Source: Glycomyces artemisiae (GTDB lineage Bacteria > Actinomycetota > Actinomycetes > Mycobacteriales > Micromonosporaceae). From it: a stretch of 64,000 nt of DNA. Below, one piece after another: positions 18,087 through 26,789 of the stretch. The notes below the pieces were generated by a model that saw only the letters and a list, made by a program, of their open reading frames with translations, was not told where the DNA came from and did no database searches. Made by a program: the position numbers and the translations under genes. The DNA lies in contig NZ_PVTJ01000010.1 of assembly GCF_003002955.1 (NCBI RefSeq), positions 107,038-171,037 of the forward strand. Reading direction: 5' to 3'. Position 1 is the first letter of the stretch. Each line of letters begins with the position of its first letter.

Positions 18087-19691
18087 TCAGGCACGCCACC
18101 CAGGACGGCGAACCGACCCGCCCGCAAGGGCGTCGGTCCGGTCGCCGTTGTCGATCGCCAAGGCGCCGTTGACGAAGACGTACGGGATGCCCGCGGCCTG
18201 CCGACGGGGCTCGGCGAACGTCGATCGCGCGTCCACAGTGGCGGGATCGAACAGCACGAGGTCGGCCGCGAAGCCCTCCTTGACGAGGCCGCGGTCGGGG
18301 AGTCCGAGGACCGCGGCGGGGCGGCCGGTCAGGTGGGCCACGCATTCCTCGACGGTGAACAGGCCGAGCTCGCGCGTGTAGTGGCCGAGATAGCGGGCGA
18401 ATGAGCCCCAGGCGCGGGGATGGATCTTGTCCCCGGCGAGCACGCCGTCGGACGATCCCGTATGGACCCCGTGCCGCATGATCGCGCGCACGTTCTCCTC
18501 GTTGCCGACGTGCATGAGGCACCCGGTCCCGAAGTCGTCGCGCACCAGCAGGTCCAGGAAGAACTCGGCAGGCCGCTGCGCGCCCGCGGCCTCGGCAACG
18601 GACCGGCCGACGTAGCCGCGCAGCTCGGGATTCGCGACGCCCGCGATCTCGTACCGGTCCCAGTGGCCGGGCACGCCGTTCGCACCGTCGGTGCCCGTGA
18701 CGTCGAGCTCGTGGACGATCCGGGCCCGCGTCTCGGGGCTGCCGAGCCGTTCCCGAAGCGCCCCATAGCCTCCGGCGAGCGACCAGCTCGGCAGGAGGGC
18801 CGCGAGCATCGTCATGCCCGGCAGGTACGGGTAGGTGTCGAGGCTGACGGGCACGCCCTCGTCGAGCGCCTCGTCGACGAGCTTCAGGAGTTCGGCGGCG
18901 CGGCCCGCGTTGACCTCGTAGTTCAAGGTGGCGTGCGCGAGGTGCAGGGCGCAACCGGCCTCGCGCGCGATCTGGATCATCTCCGCGTAGCCCTCCATCG
19001 CGCCCGCGCCGTAGCTGCGCTGGTGGGGGCCGAAGTAGCCGCCGTACCGGGCGACCACTGCGCACAGTTCGACGAGCTCGGCCGTGGCGGCGTACATCCC
19101 CGGCGTGTAGCTGAGCCCTGCGGAGAGCCCGAACGCGCCCTCTTCCATGCCTTGGGCCACTTGGGCTCTCATGGCGGCGAGCTCGGCGCCCGTGGGCGGG
19201 CGGTCGTCCCAGCCCATCGCGAGCATCCGGACCGTGCCGTGGGGGACCAGGTAGGCGGCGTTGACGGGGATGCCGCGGCCGTCGATGCCCCGGTCGAGGC
19301 GGTCGAGGTACTCGCCGACGGTGCGCCAGTCGTACTCGACGTCGAGGGGGCCGTTCCATGCGGCGATGGCCTCGCGCATCTGCGGCGCGGTGGCTTCGTC
19401 GACGGGGGCGTAGGAGAGGCCGTCCTGGCCGAGCACTTCGAGGGTGACGCCCTGGCCGAGCTTGGCGAGGTGGTCGTGGTCGGCGAGGACCGCGAGCTCG
19501 GAGTGGGCGTGCATGTCGATGAACCCGGGCGCGAGCACGAGCCCGCCCGCGTCGATCGCGTTCCCCCCGTCGAGCCGCTCGCCGATCCCGGCGATCCGGC
19601 CCCCGCGGACGGCCACGTCGGCCCGGTACAGGGGCGCGCCGGTCCCGTCCGCGACGGCGGCGCCGCGGATCACGAAGTCTCCTGTGGTCAC
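18087..19691 (-). CDS. N-acyl-D-amino-acid deacylase (D-aminoacylase)
   Basis: A 534-residue amidohydrolase. The family cleaves N-acyl-D-amino acids to free D-amino acids with a metal centre in a TIM barrel. Seen are the GFIDMHAHSEL His-X-His motif (about residue 60), the YFGPHQRSYG and ALHLAHATL histidine segments, HTGSSDGVLAGD with the catalytic Asp, and the closing beta segment DLVLFDPATVDARST. GTG 19691 has a strong GGGAGGG ribosome-binding site six bases upstream. It lies downstream of ridA and opposite the D-serine-dehydratase-like gene, suggesting D-amino-acid scavenging. Confidence 0.88.
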   Translation of the reverse strand: MTTGDFVIRGAAVADGTGAPLYRADVAVRGGRIAGIGERLDGGNAIDAGGLVLAPGFIDMHAHSELAVLADHDHLAKLGQGVTLEVLGQDGLSYAPVDEATAPQMREAIAAWNGPLDVEYDWRTVGEYLDRLDRGIDGRGIPVNAAYLVPHGTVRMLAMGWDDRPPTGAELAAMRAQVAQGMEEGAFGLSAGLSYTPGMYAATAELVELCAVVARYGGYFGPHQRSYGAGAMEGYAEMIQIAREAGCALHLAHATLNYEVNAGRAAELLKLVDEALDEGVPVSLDTYPYLPGMTMLAALLPSWSLAGGYGALRERLGSPETRARIVHELDVTGTDGANGVPGHWDRYEIAGVANPELRGYVGRSVAEAAGAQRPAEFFLDLLVRDDFGTGCLMHVGNEENVRAIMRHGVHTGSSDGVLAGDKIHPRAWGSFARYLGHYTRELGLFTVEECVAHLTGRPAAVLGLPDRGLVKEGFAADLVLFDPATVDARSTFAEPRRQAAGIPYVFVNGALAIDNGDRTDALAGGSVRRPGWRA

Positions 19692-19723
19692 TGCGCGCCC
19701 TCCCCGTCGGCGAAAAAGTCGGC

Positions 19724-20131
19724 CTAGTCTACGCAGGCCAGCGCGTCGACCTCCACCAGCATCTCGGCCCTCGGGAGCGTGCAGATGACCGTCGTGCGGC
19801 ACGGGAACGGCGCGGCGCCGCCGATCTTCTCGTCGAGGAACGCCTCGTAGACCTCGTTCATCGCGGCGAAGTCGGCGCGGTCGGCGAGATACACCCGAAG
19901 CATCATCACATCGCCCATCGACGCGCCGCCCGCCTCGACGATCGCCGCCACATTCTCCAGCGTCCGCCGGGTCTGCGCCTTCACGTCACCGGGGAAGAGG
20001 TACTTGCCGGTGGCCGGATCGACCGGCCCCTGCCCGGAGACGGTGAGCAGCGGGCCCTTGCGCACCCCCTGGGGGAAGGCATGCGCGGGGGCGGGAGCGG
20101 CATCGGTGTGGATCGCGATCTTCTCGGTCAT
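19724..20131 (-). CDS. RidA-family enamine/imine deaminase
   Basis: A 135-residue RidA (YjgF/YER057c) protein. It hydrolyses reactive 2-aminoacrylate-type enamines and imines released by PLP enzymes. Typical blocks are LLTVSGQGPVDPATG, the TRRTLENVAAIVEAGG helix and the C-terminal CRTTVICTLPRAEMLVEVDA containing the catalytic Arg. ATG 20131 is placed by a leaderless TATCTT -10. It probably shares a transcript with the downstream D-aminoacylase (32-bp gap). Confidence 0.92.
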   Translation of the reverse strand: MTEKIAIHTDAAPAPAHAFPQGVRKGPLLTVSGQGPVDPATGKYLFPGDVKAQTRRTLENVAAIVEAGGASMGDVMMLRVYLADRADFAAMNEVYEAFLDEKIGGAAPFPCRTTVICTLPRAEMLVEVDALACVD

Positions 20132-20137
20132 ATAGTG

Positions 20138-20143
20138 AAGATA
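20138..20143 (-). promoter_or_regulatory. -10 hexamer of ridA, leaderless type
   Basis: TATCTT on the minus strand is followed by six bases and the ATG at 20131. Confidence 0.5.
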
Positions 20144-20290
20144 CCTTCCAGTAAGCAATGGCCCAGCCGACGGCGCCACAATCGCCCCCCGGCCGGGCCG
20201 AAGGCCCGGTCGGCCGCGGCCCGGCTCGCCAGCTCAGCCGAGCGCGGTTCGACCGCACTCGGCCCGGTTCCGACCCGAGGAGACCCGCGC

Positions 20291-21496
20291 ATGATGGACA
20301 CGGCCCGCCTCGACGCTCTCCGCGACGAGGTGCTCGATTGGCGGTACAAGGGCATTCCGGCTGCGGCTCACGGGCTCACGGTCGCGGAGTGGCTCGCTTC
20401 GGGGCCCCCCTCCCCCTCCCTCCCCACCCCCCTCGTATCGATATCGGACCAGGCTCTGGAGCACAATCTGCGGGCCATGGCCGCGTGGTGTGCCGACCGG
20501 GGGCTTGCGCTCGCCCCTCATGGGAAGGCCACCATGGCTCCGCAGTTGTGGCGCCGCCAGCTGGATGCCGGGGCTGCCGCGATTACGGTCGCTACCTCCT
20601 TTCAGGCCGGGGTGGCCCGCCACTTCGGCGTGCCCCGCATCGTCATCGCCAACCAGATCGCCGATCCGGCCGAGCTTGTACGACTAAGCGTATGGGCAGG
20701 TGAAGGCACTGCCATCGGACTTTTTTCCGATTCGGCCCTGACCTTCGTCAGGGGTGCCGGGGGCTGGGCCGCGCCGTTGGACGTGTACGTCGAACTCGGG
20801 AACCCCGGCGGCCGGGCCGGGGCGCGGAGCGTCAAGGAGGCGCTTGAAGTCGCCGCGCAGATCGAGGCCGCGCCGCATCTGCGGCTCGCCGGGGTGGCCG
20901 GATACGAGGGGTCGGTGACCGGCGGGACCGACGCGGCGTCGATCGCCGCCGTCGACGACTACCTCGGCGACCTCGCGACCCTCTTCGAGGCGTTGGACTT
21001 CGAGACCGACCGGCCCGTCGTCAGCGCGGGCGGCAGCGCCTACTTCGACCGCGTCGCCGCGATCCTCGGGCCGCTCGCCGACCGGGCCGAGGTCCTCCTG
21101 CGCTCGGGCTCCTACCTCGTCCACGACCACGGCTTCTACGCGCGCATGACCCCGACCGCGCGCGGCGGCGACGGCCCGGAGCTGCGCCCGGCGCTCGAAG
21201 GGCGCTCCCGCGTGATCGCAAGGCCCGAACCGGGACTGGCGATCCTCGACGGCGGCCGCCGCGACTTCCCCTACGACCAGGACCTGCCGATCCCCCTGGG
21301 GCTGAAGGACACCGAGTGCCCGCAGATCAGCGACCAGCACCTGTTCCTCACCGGCGCGGTCGACGGCCTCGCCGTCGGCGACACCGTGCGCCTCGGCCTC
21401 TCCCACCCGTGCACCAGCTTCGACAAGTGGCGTCTCATCCCTGTCGTGGATGAGGAGACCGGCACCGTGGTCGACGCCGTCCGGACCTTTTTCTGA
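20291..21496 (+). CDS. D-serine dehydratase-like PLP enzyme (Dsd1/alanine-racemase-fold family)
   Basis: A 401-residue fold-type III PLP enzyme. The PLP lysine is expected at Lys79 in LAPHGKATMAP. The C-terminal beta domain carries SHPCTSFDKW, whose His and Cys match the zinc ligands of eukaryote-type D-serine dehydratase. D-threonine aldolases are the main alternative. The ATG-ATG at 20291 follows GAGGAG. It is divergent from ridA and the D-aminoacylase: a D-serine dehydratase releases 2-aminoacrylate, the substrate RidA clears. Codons for ELVRLSVWAG (about 20670-20700) are unusually rare for this genome. Confidence 0.82.
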   Translation: MMDTARLDALRDEVLDWRYKGIPAAAHGLTVAEWLASGPPSPSLPTPLVSISDQALEHNLRAMAAWCADRGLALAPHGKATMAPQLWRRQLDAGAAAITVATSFQAGVARHFGVPRIVIANQIADPAELVRLSVWAGEGTAIGLFSDSALTFVRGAGGWAAPLDVYVELGNPGGRAGARSVKEALEVAAQIEAAPHLRLAGVAGYEGSVTGGTDAASIAAVDDYLGDLATLFEALDFETDRPVVSAGGSAYFDRVAAILGPLADRAEVLLRSGSYLVHDHGFYARMTPTARGGDGPELRPALEGRSRVIARPEPGLAILDGGRRDFPYDQDLPIPLGLKDTECPQISDQHLFLTGAVDGLAVGDTVRLGLSHPCTSFDKWRLIPVVDEETGTVVDAVRTFF

Positions 21497-21505
21497 GGTG
21501 GACCG

Positions 21506-21943
21506 CTAAGGGCGCGGCCCCGAATCCTCGGCGCCCAAGGCCTCCCGGATCGCGTCCACCGCTGGGCGGTTGCCCGGCAGCCACGGGACCGAGTCGAGCT
21601 CCTCGGGCCGGAGCCAGCGCAGTTCGGCGTGCTCCTTCGCGTGCGGCTCGCCGCCCGCGAGTGCGGCGTAGTAGACGCGCAGCAGGTGCCGGCCGTCGCC
21701 GGTGGAGAGGTCGCCGGTGACGCGCTCGCCGACGGTGATGTCGACGCCGAGCTCCTCGCGGCATTCGCGGCGCAGCGCCTCGGCCTCGGTCTCGCCGGGT
21801 TCGAGCTTGCCGCCGGGGAACTCCCAGAGCCCGGCCAGTGCGGGCGGGTAGGCGCGGGCGGCGGCGAGGATCGCGCGGCCGTCGCGGATCGCGGCGCCGA
21901 CGACGATGCGGGGGACGCTGCCGGGTGTGCTTGCTTCGCTCAC
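21506..21943 (-). CDS. Nudix hydrolase, MutT-like (8-oxo-dGTP diphosphatase type)
   Basis: A 145-residue protein with a complete Nudix box, GGKLEPGETEAEALRREC followed by REELGVDI, and the conserved GLWEFPGG before it. MutT-type members remove 8-oxo-dGTP or other nucleotides from the pool; the exact substrate is not decided by sequence. GTG 21943 is supported by a TAGACT hexamer seven bases upstream. It is convergent with the D-serine-dehydratase-like gene (9-bp gap). Confidence 0.88.
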   Translation of the reverse strand: MSEASTPGSVPRIVVGAAIRDGRAILAAARAYPPALAGLWEFPGGKLEPGETEAEALRRECREELGVDITVGERVTGDLSTGDGRHLLRVYYAALAGGEPHAKEHAELRWLRPEELDSVPWLPGNRPAVDAIREALGAEDSGPRP

Positions 21944-21950
21944 CGGCAGG

Positions 21951-21956
21951 AGTCTA
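21951..21956 (-). promoter_or_regulatory. -10 hexamer of the Nudix gene, leaderless type
   Basis: TAGACT on the minus strand is followed by seven bases and the GTG at 21943. Confidence 0.5.
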
Positions 21957-22382
21957 GGCCGGTGGGGCAGAAGGCGGCCGATGGGTCCGTTGCCGGGCTG
22001 AAGGCGTTTCGTTATCTTTCGTGCGAACGATGACGATGCGTGATGACCAGTGAGCATCCTGTTGCTCATACGTTCGGTTGATATCGCATGGGCCGGGTGG
22101 TCAGGAATCGTGTCCGTCGGCACAGAACCAGACAAGAACTGTCCCTGAATTTCCGCAATGACCGTTTAATCCCGTTTGCCGGTCTGGACAGAAGCTGAAC
22201 AACGCGGAAGACTCGGTTTTGAAATGATAAAGATCCGGCGACAATTCAGACACGAACGCCCCTCGTGACTGTCGGATCCCTGTCAGACCAACCTTACTGA
22301 TCGGTCGCGGCCCTGCAATGGCCGGGCACAGCTCTGCTGGACGCGGCACTTCGGAACGGCGACGACGGATGGCGACGGTGCC
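21957..22382. other. AT-richer intergenic region without a recognisable gene
   Basis: About 425 bases markedly lower in GC than the flanks. No reading frame here looks coding. Two distant arms, GGTCTGGACAG at 22181-22191 and CTGTCAGACC at 22280-22289, could pair with one bulge, so a structured leader or small RNA is possible. Otherwise nothing specific is seen. Confidence 0.4.
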
Positions 22383-22736
22383 ATGGGGAGAACGGAGCAA
22401 GACGACAACGTGCTGCTGGATGCACTGAGGGAGCTCAACGGTTGGGTAGCGGACGACGGCCGCCTCTCGCGGTCGCTGCCGCTCGACGACTCCCAGCACG
22501 CCGAGCTCGCGGAGCAGATCAAGATCTTCGCCGACACGCTCGGCGTCCGCCCGGACGTGCGGCGGACCGACGAGGCCACGCTCATCGTGCTCGCCCGCGA
22601 GGGCGGGTTCAGCCTCACCGACGTGACCTTCGCCGGACGCGTCGAGACCGCGTACATCACCATCGCCGGGGACCTCGCGGCCGAGGAGACCCACCTCTCC
22701 AAGGGCCGCTTCCGCTGGCTCAGGCGCGGCGAATAG
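22383..22736 (+). CDS. Pterin-4a-carbinolamine dehydratase-like protein, active-site motif lost
   Basis: A 117-residue protein with the layout of the PCD/DCoH fold: LRELNGWVADDGRLSRSL, a helix HAELAEQIKIFADTLG, a strand TLIVLA, and GGFSLTDVTFAGRVE. At the position where active dehydratases have His-His-Pro, this one reads Val-Arg-Pro (residues 55-57), and the usual Thr-His before the glycine pair is also absent. The catalytic role is therefore doubtful; a binding or regulatory role is possible. Family assignment rests on pattern only. Confidence 0.6.
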   Translation: MGRTEQDDNVLLDALRELNGWVADDGRLSRSLPLDDSQHAELAEQIKIFADTLGVRPDVRRTDEATLIVLAREGGFSLTDVTFAGRVETAYITIAGDLAAEETHLSKGRFRWLRRGE

Positions 22737-22862
22737 CCCGTCCACGGACGAATCTGTTCACGGGCGGCGATGACAAGGCGGACCGCCGGGAACCCCACCT
22801 CCCGGCGATCCGCCGAACACCGCGAAGGCCCGCATCCTGTGCGGGCTTTTCGCTTGCGCCGC

Positions 22863-23374
22863 TTACAGCGCGGCCGGACCCGAGACGGTCCCCGGCGCCT
22901 CGATGAGCGCCCGTGCCTCCGGCTCCTTCACGACTTGAGCCGGGGACGGCGCCAGGCCGGCGGCCGCTCCGGCCCGGTTCGCACTGCCGCGCATCGCGCC
23001 CGGCACGATCACCAGGGCCAGGACCCCGACCGCCAGGAGCGGGACCGACACGAAGAACACCGTGCCCGCCGCGTCGTCGGCGCCGAGCAGCGGGAGCACG
23101 ATCCACCCGGCCAGCATCCCGGCGATCCCGAGCACCCCGACGACGAGCGTCGCCATGGTGAGCCGCCCGAAGGCGGCCATGGACCGCGCGATGCGCTCGT
23201 CCATCGCCTGGAGGTCCGCGAGGGCCACCGGCCGCGCGGTGGCGTAGCGCAGGTACTGCAGGCCCTGCGGCGCCTCGCGCCGCGGATCGGAGTGGTCCCG
23301 GGCCTTCGGTAGGACTTGACGACCGTGCCGTCAGCGGTGACGTGCCACCGGCTCCCGGGGGTCGGATCGCTCAT
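22863..23374 (-). pseudogene. Small two-helix membrane protein gene with an apparent frameshift
   Basis: A plausible N-terminus starts at ATG 23374 (MSDPTPGSRWHVTADGTVVK, ribosome-binding site GAAAGG) but runs into nonsense after about codon 24. The rest of a sensible protein continues in the next frame down to 22863: ARDHSDPRREAPQGLQYLRY, ALADLQAMDERIARSM, and two membrane helices (LVVGVLGIAGMLAGWIVLPLL, VPLLAVGVLALVIVPG). One base appears missing near 23307. It may be a sequencing error, a decaying gene, or a shorter gene starting at GTG 23228, which lacks a ribosome-binding site. Confidence 0.5.
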
Positions 23375-23502
23375 GCCGCCTGCCTTTCCGCGCCGGGTCC
23401 TGCCCCGGCGGCGCTCGACGCGGGGCCGACGGCCCCGCCCGGTCCCCGAGTATCGCCGCCCGCCGCAAATCCGGGCGGGGCCCCGGCCGTGCGCGGCGTC
23501 GA

Positions 23503-23508
23503 TAGGCT
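23503..23508 (+). promoter_or_regulatory. -10 hexamer of the VOC gene, leaderless type
   Basis: TAGGCT is followed by six bases and the ATG at 23515. Confidence 0.5.
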
Positions 23509-23514
23509 GGCGCC

Positions 23515-23949
23515 ATGATCGTGAGGATGGACAACGTCGGCATCGTCGTCGAGGACCTCGCCGCGGCGGTCGCGTTCTTCCAGGAGCTCGGGCTCGAAGC
23601 TGAAGGCACGGGCATGGTCGAGGGCGAATGGGCCGGGCGCGTCACCGGCCTGCCGGGCCAGCGCGTCGAGATCGCGATGATGCGCACCCCGGACGGCCAC
23701 GGCCGCCTCGAACTCTCGCGCTTCCTCGAACCCGCCGTCGCCGCGGACCACCGCCGCGCGCCCGTGAACGCCCTCGGCTACCTGCGGGTCATGTTCGCCG
23801 TGGACGACCTGGAGGCGACGATCGAGCGCGTGCGCCCGCTCGGCGGGGCCGTGGTCGGCGAGGTGGTCCGCTACGAGGACGTCTACCTGCTGTGCTACCT
23901 GCGCGGCCCCGAGGGCGTCCTCATCGGGCTCGCACAGGAGCTCGGCTGA
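23515..23949 (+). CDS. VOC-family (glyoxalase/bleomycin-resistance fold) protein
   Basis: A 144-residue protein with two beta-alpha-beta-beta-beta modules. The first begins MDNVGIVVEDLAAAVAFFQE with ELSRFLEP; the second runs LRVMFAVDDLEATIERV with YLRGPEGVLIGLAQELG. The Glu of GPEG at the C-terminus is a usual metal ligand. Members include glyoxalase I, dioxygenases and drug-binding proteins, and nothing here selects among them. Convergent with ychF. Confidence 0.82.
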   Translation: MIVRMDNVGIVVEDLAAAVAFFQELGLEAEGTGMVEGEWAGRVTGLPGQRVEIAMMRTPDGHGRLELSRFLEPAVAADHRRAPVNALGYLRVMFAVDDLEATIERVRPLGGAVVGEVVRYEDVYLLCYLRGPEGVLIGLAQELG

Positions 23950-23962
23950 ACCGGGCGAGGCG

Positions 23963-25036
<1,074 letters not shown>

Positions 25037-25044
25037 GAGAACCG

Positions 25045-25050
25045 ATTCTA
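25045..25050 (-). promoter_or_regulatory. -10 hexamer of ychF
   Basis: TAGAAT on the minus strand, eight bases before the GTG at 25036. The message is leaderless or has one or two extra bases. Confidence 0.5.
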
Positions 25051-25129
25051 GGCGGGGCCGCGCCGCGCGGCTGCGGCGCGACCTCGCGATGTGCACTGGG
25101 ACGGCCCGGGGGCGGCGCCGGGCCGGGTC

Positions 25130-25552
25130 CTACGCGGTCAGGAGCCCGATCCCGAGGGTCAGGGTCCCGGCGGCGAGGCTCGCCGCGCCCGCGTAGAGGA
25201 GGGCGATCGCCTTGTTGGGCTCGGTGCGGCCCTTCCCGGCCATCGCGGCGAAGAACCCGCCGGACATGAGGATCGCGGCGGCGGGGATCCCGGCGCGGGC
25301 GATCCAGCCCCACGCGCCGTCGAGGCCCGTGGCGTCGGCGAGGACGAGGCCGATGAGGCTGAAGATGACCAGGACGCCCGCGTGGGCGTGCCCGGCGCGG
25401 GAGAAGGACTTCTGGAACTCGGTGAAGGGCACCTTGCCGCTGGCGATCCGGACCAGGAAGGTGCCGCCGAACTCGATGGTGACGACAGTGAGGAGGACGA
25501 TCCCGGCGAGGAGCCGGGAGGCGTCGCTGAGGGCGAAGGCGGAGTCGAACAT
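25130..25552 (-). CDS. Four-helix integral membrane protein under TetR control
   Basis: A 140-residue protein with four membrane helices: LLAGIVLLTVVTIEFGGTFL, AHAGVLVIFSLIGLVLA, GIPAAAILMSGGFFAAMA and ALLYAGAASLAAGTLTLGIG. A conserved-looking loop carries FTEFQKSFSRAGHAHAG. The function is not known. It is divergent from a TetR gene. The intergenic region holds two copies of the same palindrome, one overlapping this gene's -35, so repression by that TetR is likely. Confidence 0.75.
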   Translation of the reverse strand: MFDSAFALSDASRLLAGIVLLTVVTIEFGGTFLVRIASGKVPFTEFQKSFSRAGHAHAGVLVIFSLIGLVLADATGLDGAWGWIARAGIPAAAILMSGGFFAAMAGKGRTEPNKAIALLYAGAASLAAGTLTLGIGLLTA

Positions 25553-25587
25553 CAGGGGCTTCCAATCTCGTGGCGGTGCTGCATCTG

Positions 25588-25616
25588 AAGGTACCCAGCT
25601 GTCTTGACACTGTCAA
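25588..25616 (-). promoter_or_regulatory. Promoter and TetR operator 1
   Basis: On the minus strand, TTGACA (25616-25611) and TACCTT (25593-25588) are 17 bp apart. The 13-bp palindrome TTGACACTGTCAA (25604-25616, plus strand) covers the -35, so a bound repressor would block this promoter. Confidence 0.7.
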
Positions 25617-25645
25617 GTTCGAATCTTGACAATGGCCAGTGTCGT

Positions 25646-25673
25646 TTGACACTGTCAAGATCCGCGGTACAGT
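25646..25673 (+). promoter_or_regulatory. tetR promoter and operator 2
   Basis: TTGACA (25646-25651), 16-bp spacer, TACAGT (25668-25673), seven bases, then GTG 25681. The same palindrome TTGACACTGTCAA occupies 25646-25658 over the -35, implying autorepression. Confidence 0.7.
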
Positions 25674-25680
25674 GGTTCCC

Positions 25681-26238
25681 GTGACCGACCGCTACCACCA
25701 CGGGGACCTCCGCCGCGCCCTCATCGACGCCGCCGTCGAGGCCGTCGCCGAGGCCGGGCCGAGCGCCCTGAGCCTGCGCGCCGTCGCCAAGCGCGCCGGC
25801 GTCTCCCACGCCGCACCCGCCCACCACTTCGGCGACAAGGCCGGGCTCCTCACCGCCGTCGCCGCCGAGGGCTTCGACCGCTTCGCCGACGCGCTCGAAC
25901 GCACCTGGGACGCCACCGGCGACTTCGCCGCCGTCGGCGCCGCCTACGTCCGCTTCGCCATCGACCACAAGGCCCACTTCGAAGTCATGTTCCGGCCCGA
26001 GCTGCTCCACACCGACGACCCCGACCTCAACCGCGCCGAAGCCCGCTCGCGCGCCGCCCTCCACCGCGGCACCGGCGCCGACCCCGAAGCCGTCTTCAAC
26101 GTGCGCGCACTGGGCGCCTGGTCCCTCGCGCACGGCTTCGCAGAGCTGCTCATCGCCGGGAACTTCCCGCAGGGGGTGGCCGACAACCCGGAGGCCGCCT
26201 TCAAAGCCGTCGCCGCCGCAACGCTGCTGGGCGAATAG
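25681..26238 (+). CDS. TetR-family transcriptional repressor
   Basis: A 185-residue regulator with the TetR helix-turn-helix in residues about 8-55 (DLRRALIDAAVEAVAEAG, LSLRAVAKRAGVSHAAPAHHF) and an all-helical ligand-binding C-terminus. GTG 25681 follows a near-consensus leaderless promoter. It is divergent from the four-helix membrane protein, and both promoters carry an identical operator. Confidence 0.92.
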   Translation: MTDRYHHGDLRRALIDAAVEAVAEAGPSALSLRAVAKRAGVSHAAPAHHFGDKAGLLTAVAAEGFDRFADALERTWDATGDFAAVGAAYVRFAIDHKAHFEVMFRPELLHTDDPDLNRAEARSRAALHRGTGADPEAVFNVRALGAWSLAHGFAELLIAGNFPQGVADNPEAAFKAVAAATLLGE

Positions 26239-26275
26239 CGGCTCCGTTCCGTCTGGCTGGCAGATCACAATTAAT

Positions 26276-26308
26276 TAAGTTGTGCGCAACTTAGTTGCGC
26301 GCTATCTT
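26276..26308 (+). promoter_or_regulatory. ohrR promoter and OhrR operator
   Basis: TAAGTTG-TGCG-CAACTTA (26276-26293) is an 18-bp palindrome that overlaps a TTGTGC -35 (26280-26285). TATCTT (26303-26308) is the -10, 17 bp downstream, seven bases before the ohrR ATG. Confidence 0.65.
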
Positions 26309-26315
26309 TCTTCTC

Positions 26316-26777
26316 ATGGACGCGACACCGAGACTCAGCGAGCAGGCGTGCTTCGCCATGTACGCCGCCTCCCGGGCCGTCATCGGGCTCTACCGGCCCA
26401 TGCTGGACCGGCTCGGACTCACCTACCCGCAGTTCCTGGTCCTCATGCTGCTGTGGGAGACCGACGGCCGCACCGTCAGCGACATCGGCAACGAGCTCCA
26501 GCTCGACTCCGGCACCGTCTCGCCGCTCCTCAAGCGCCTGGAGGCCGCCGGGTTCGTCGAGCGCCGCCGCGAATCCGACGACGAGCGCCGCGTCACCGTC
26601 CACCTCACCGACTCCGGCGCGGCCCTCGAAACCCGGGGCTGCGAGATCACCCAGGTCGTCGGCACCGCCTCCGGCATGTCCTACGACGAGCTGATCGCCC
26701 TGCGCGACCGGCTCAACGAGTTCACCGCATCCGTCGGCGACCGCGAATCCGCCTCCGAGAACAACACCTCCGAGTAA
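26316..26777 (+). CDS. ohrR: Organic-hydroperoxide-sensing repressor OhrR (MarR family)
   Basis: A 153-residue MarR protein. The N-terminal reactive cysteine is Cys12 in EQACFAMYAASR, the OhrR signature. The winged helix spans about 50-100 (SDIGNELQLDSGTVSPLLKRLE, RRRESDDERR). Oxidation of the cysteine by organic hydroperoxides releases it from DNA and induces ohr. ATG 26316 is placed by the leaderless promoter. It is followed 12 bp later by ohr. Confidence 0.92.
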   Translation: MDATPRLSEQACFAMYAASRAVIGLYRPMLDRLGLTYPQFLVLMLLWETDGRTVSDIGNELQLDSGTVSPLLKRLEAAGFVERRRESDDERRVTVHLTDSGAALETRGCEITQVVGTASGMSYDELIALRDRLNEFTASVGDRESASENNTSE

Positions 26778-26789
26778 AGGGGAAACCAC

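Noticed and set aside
20401..20435. C-rich tract as a regulatory or structural element
   Set aside because: It encodes the in-frame Pro/Ser/Leu stretch GPPSPSLPTPL of the PLP enzyme and needs no other explanation.
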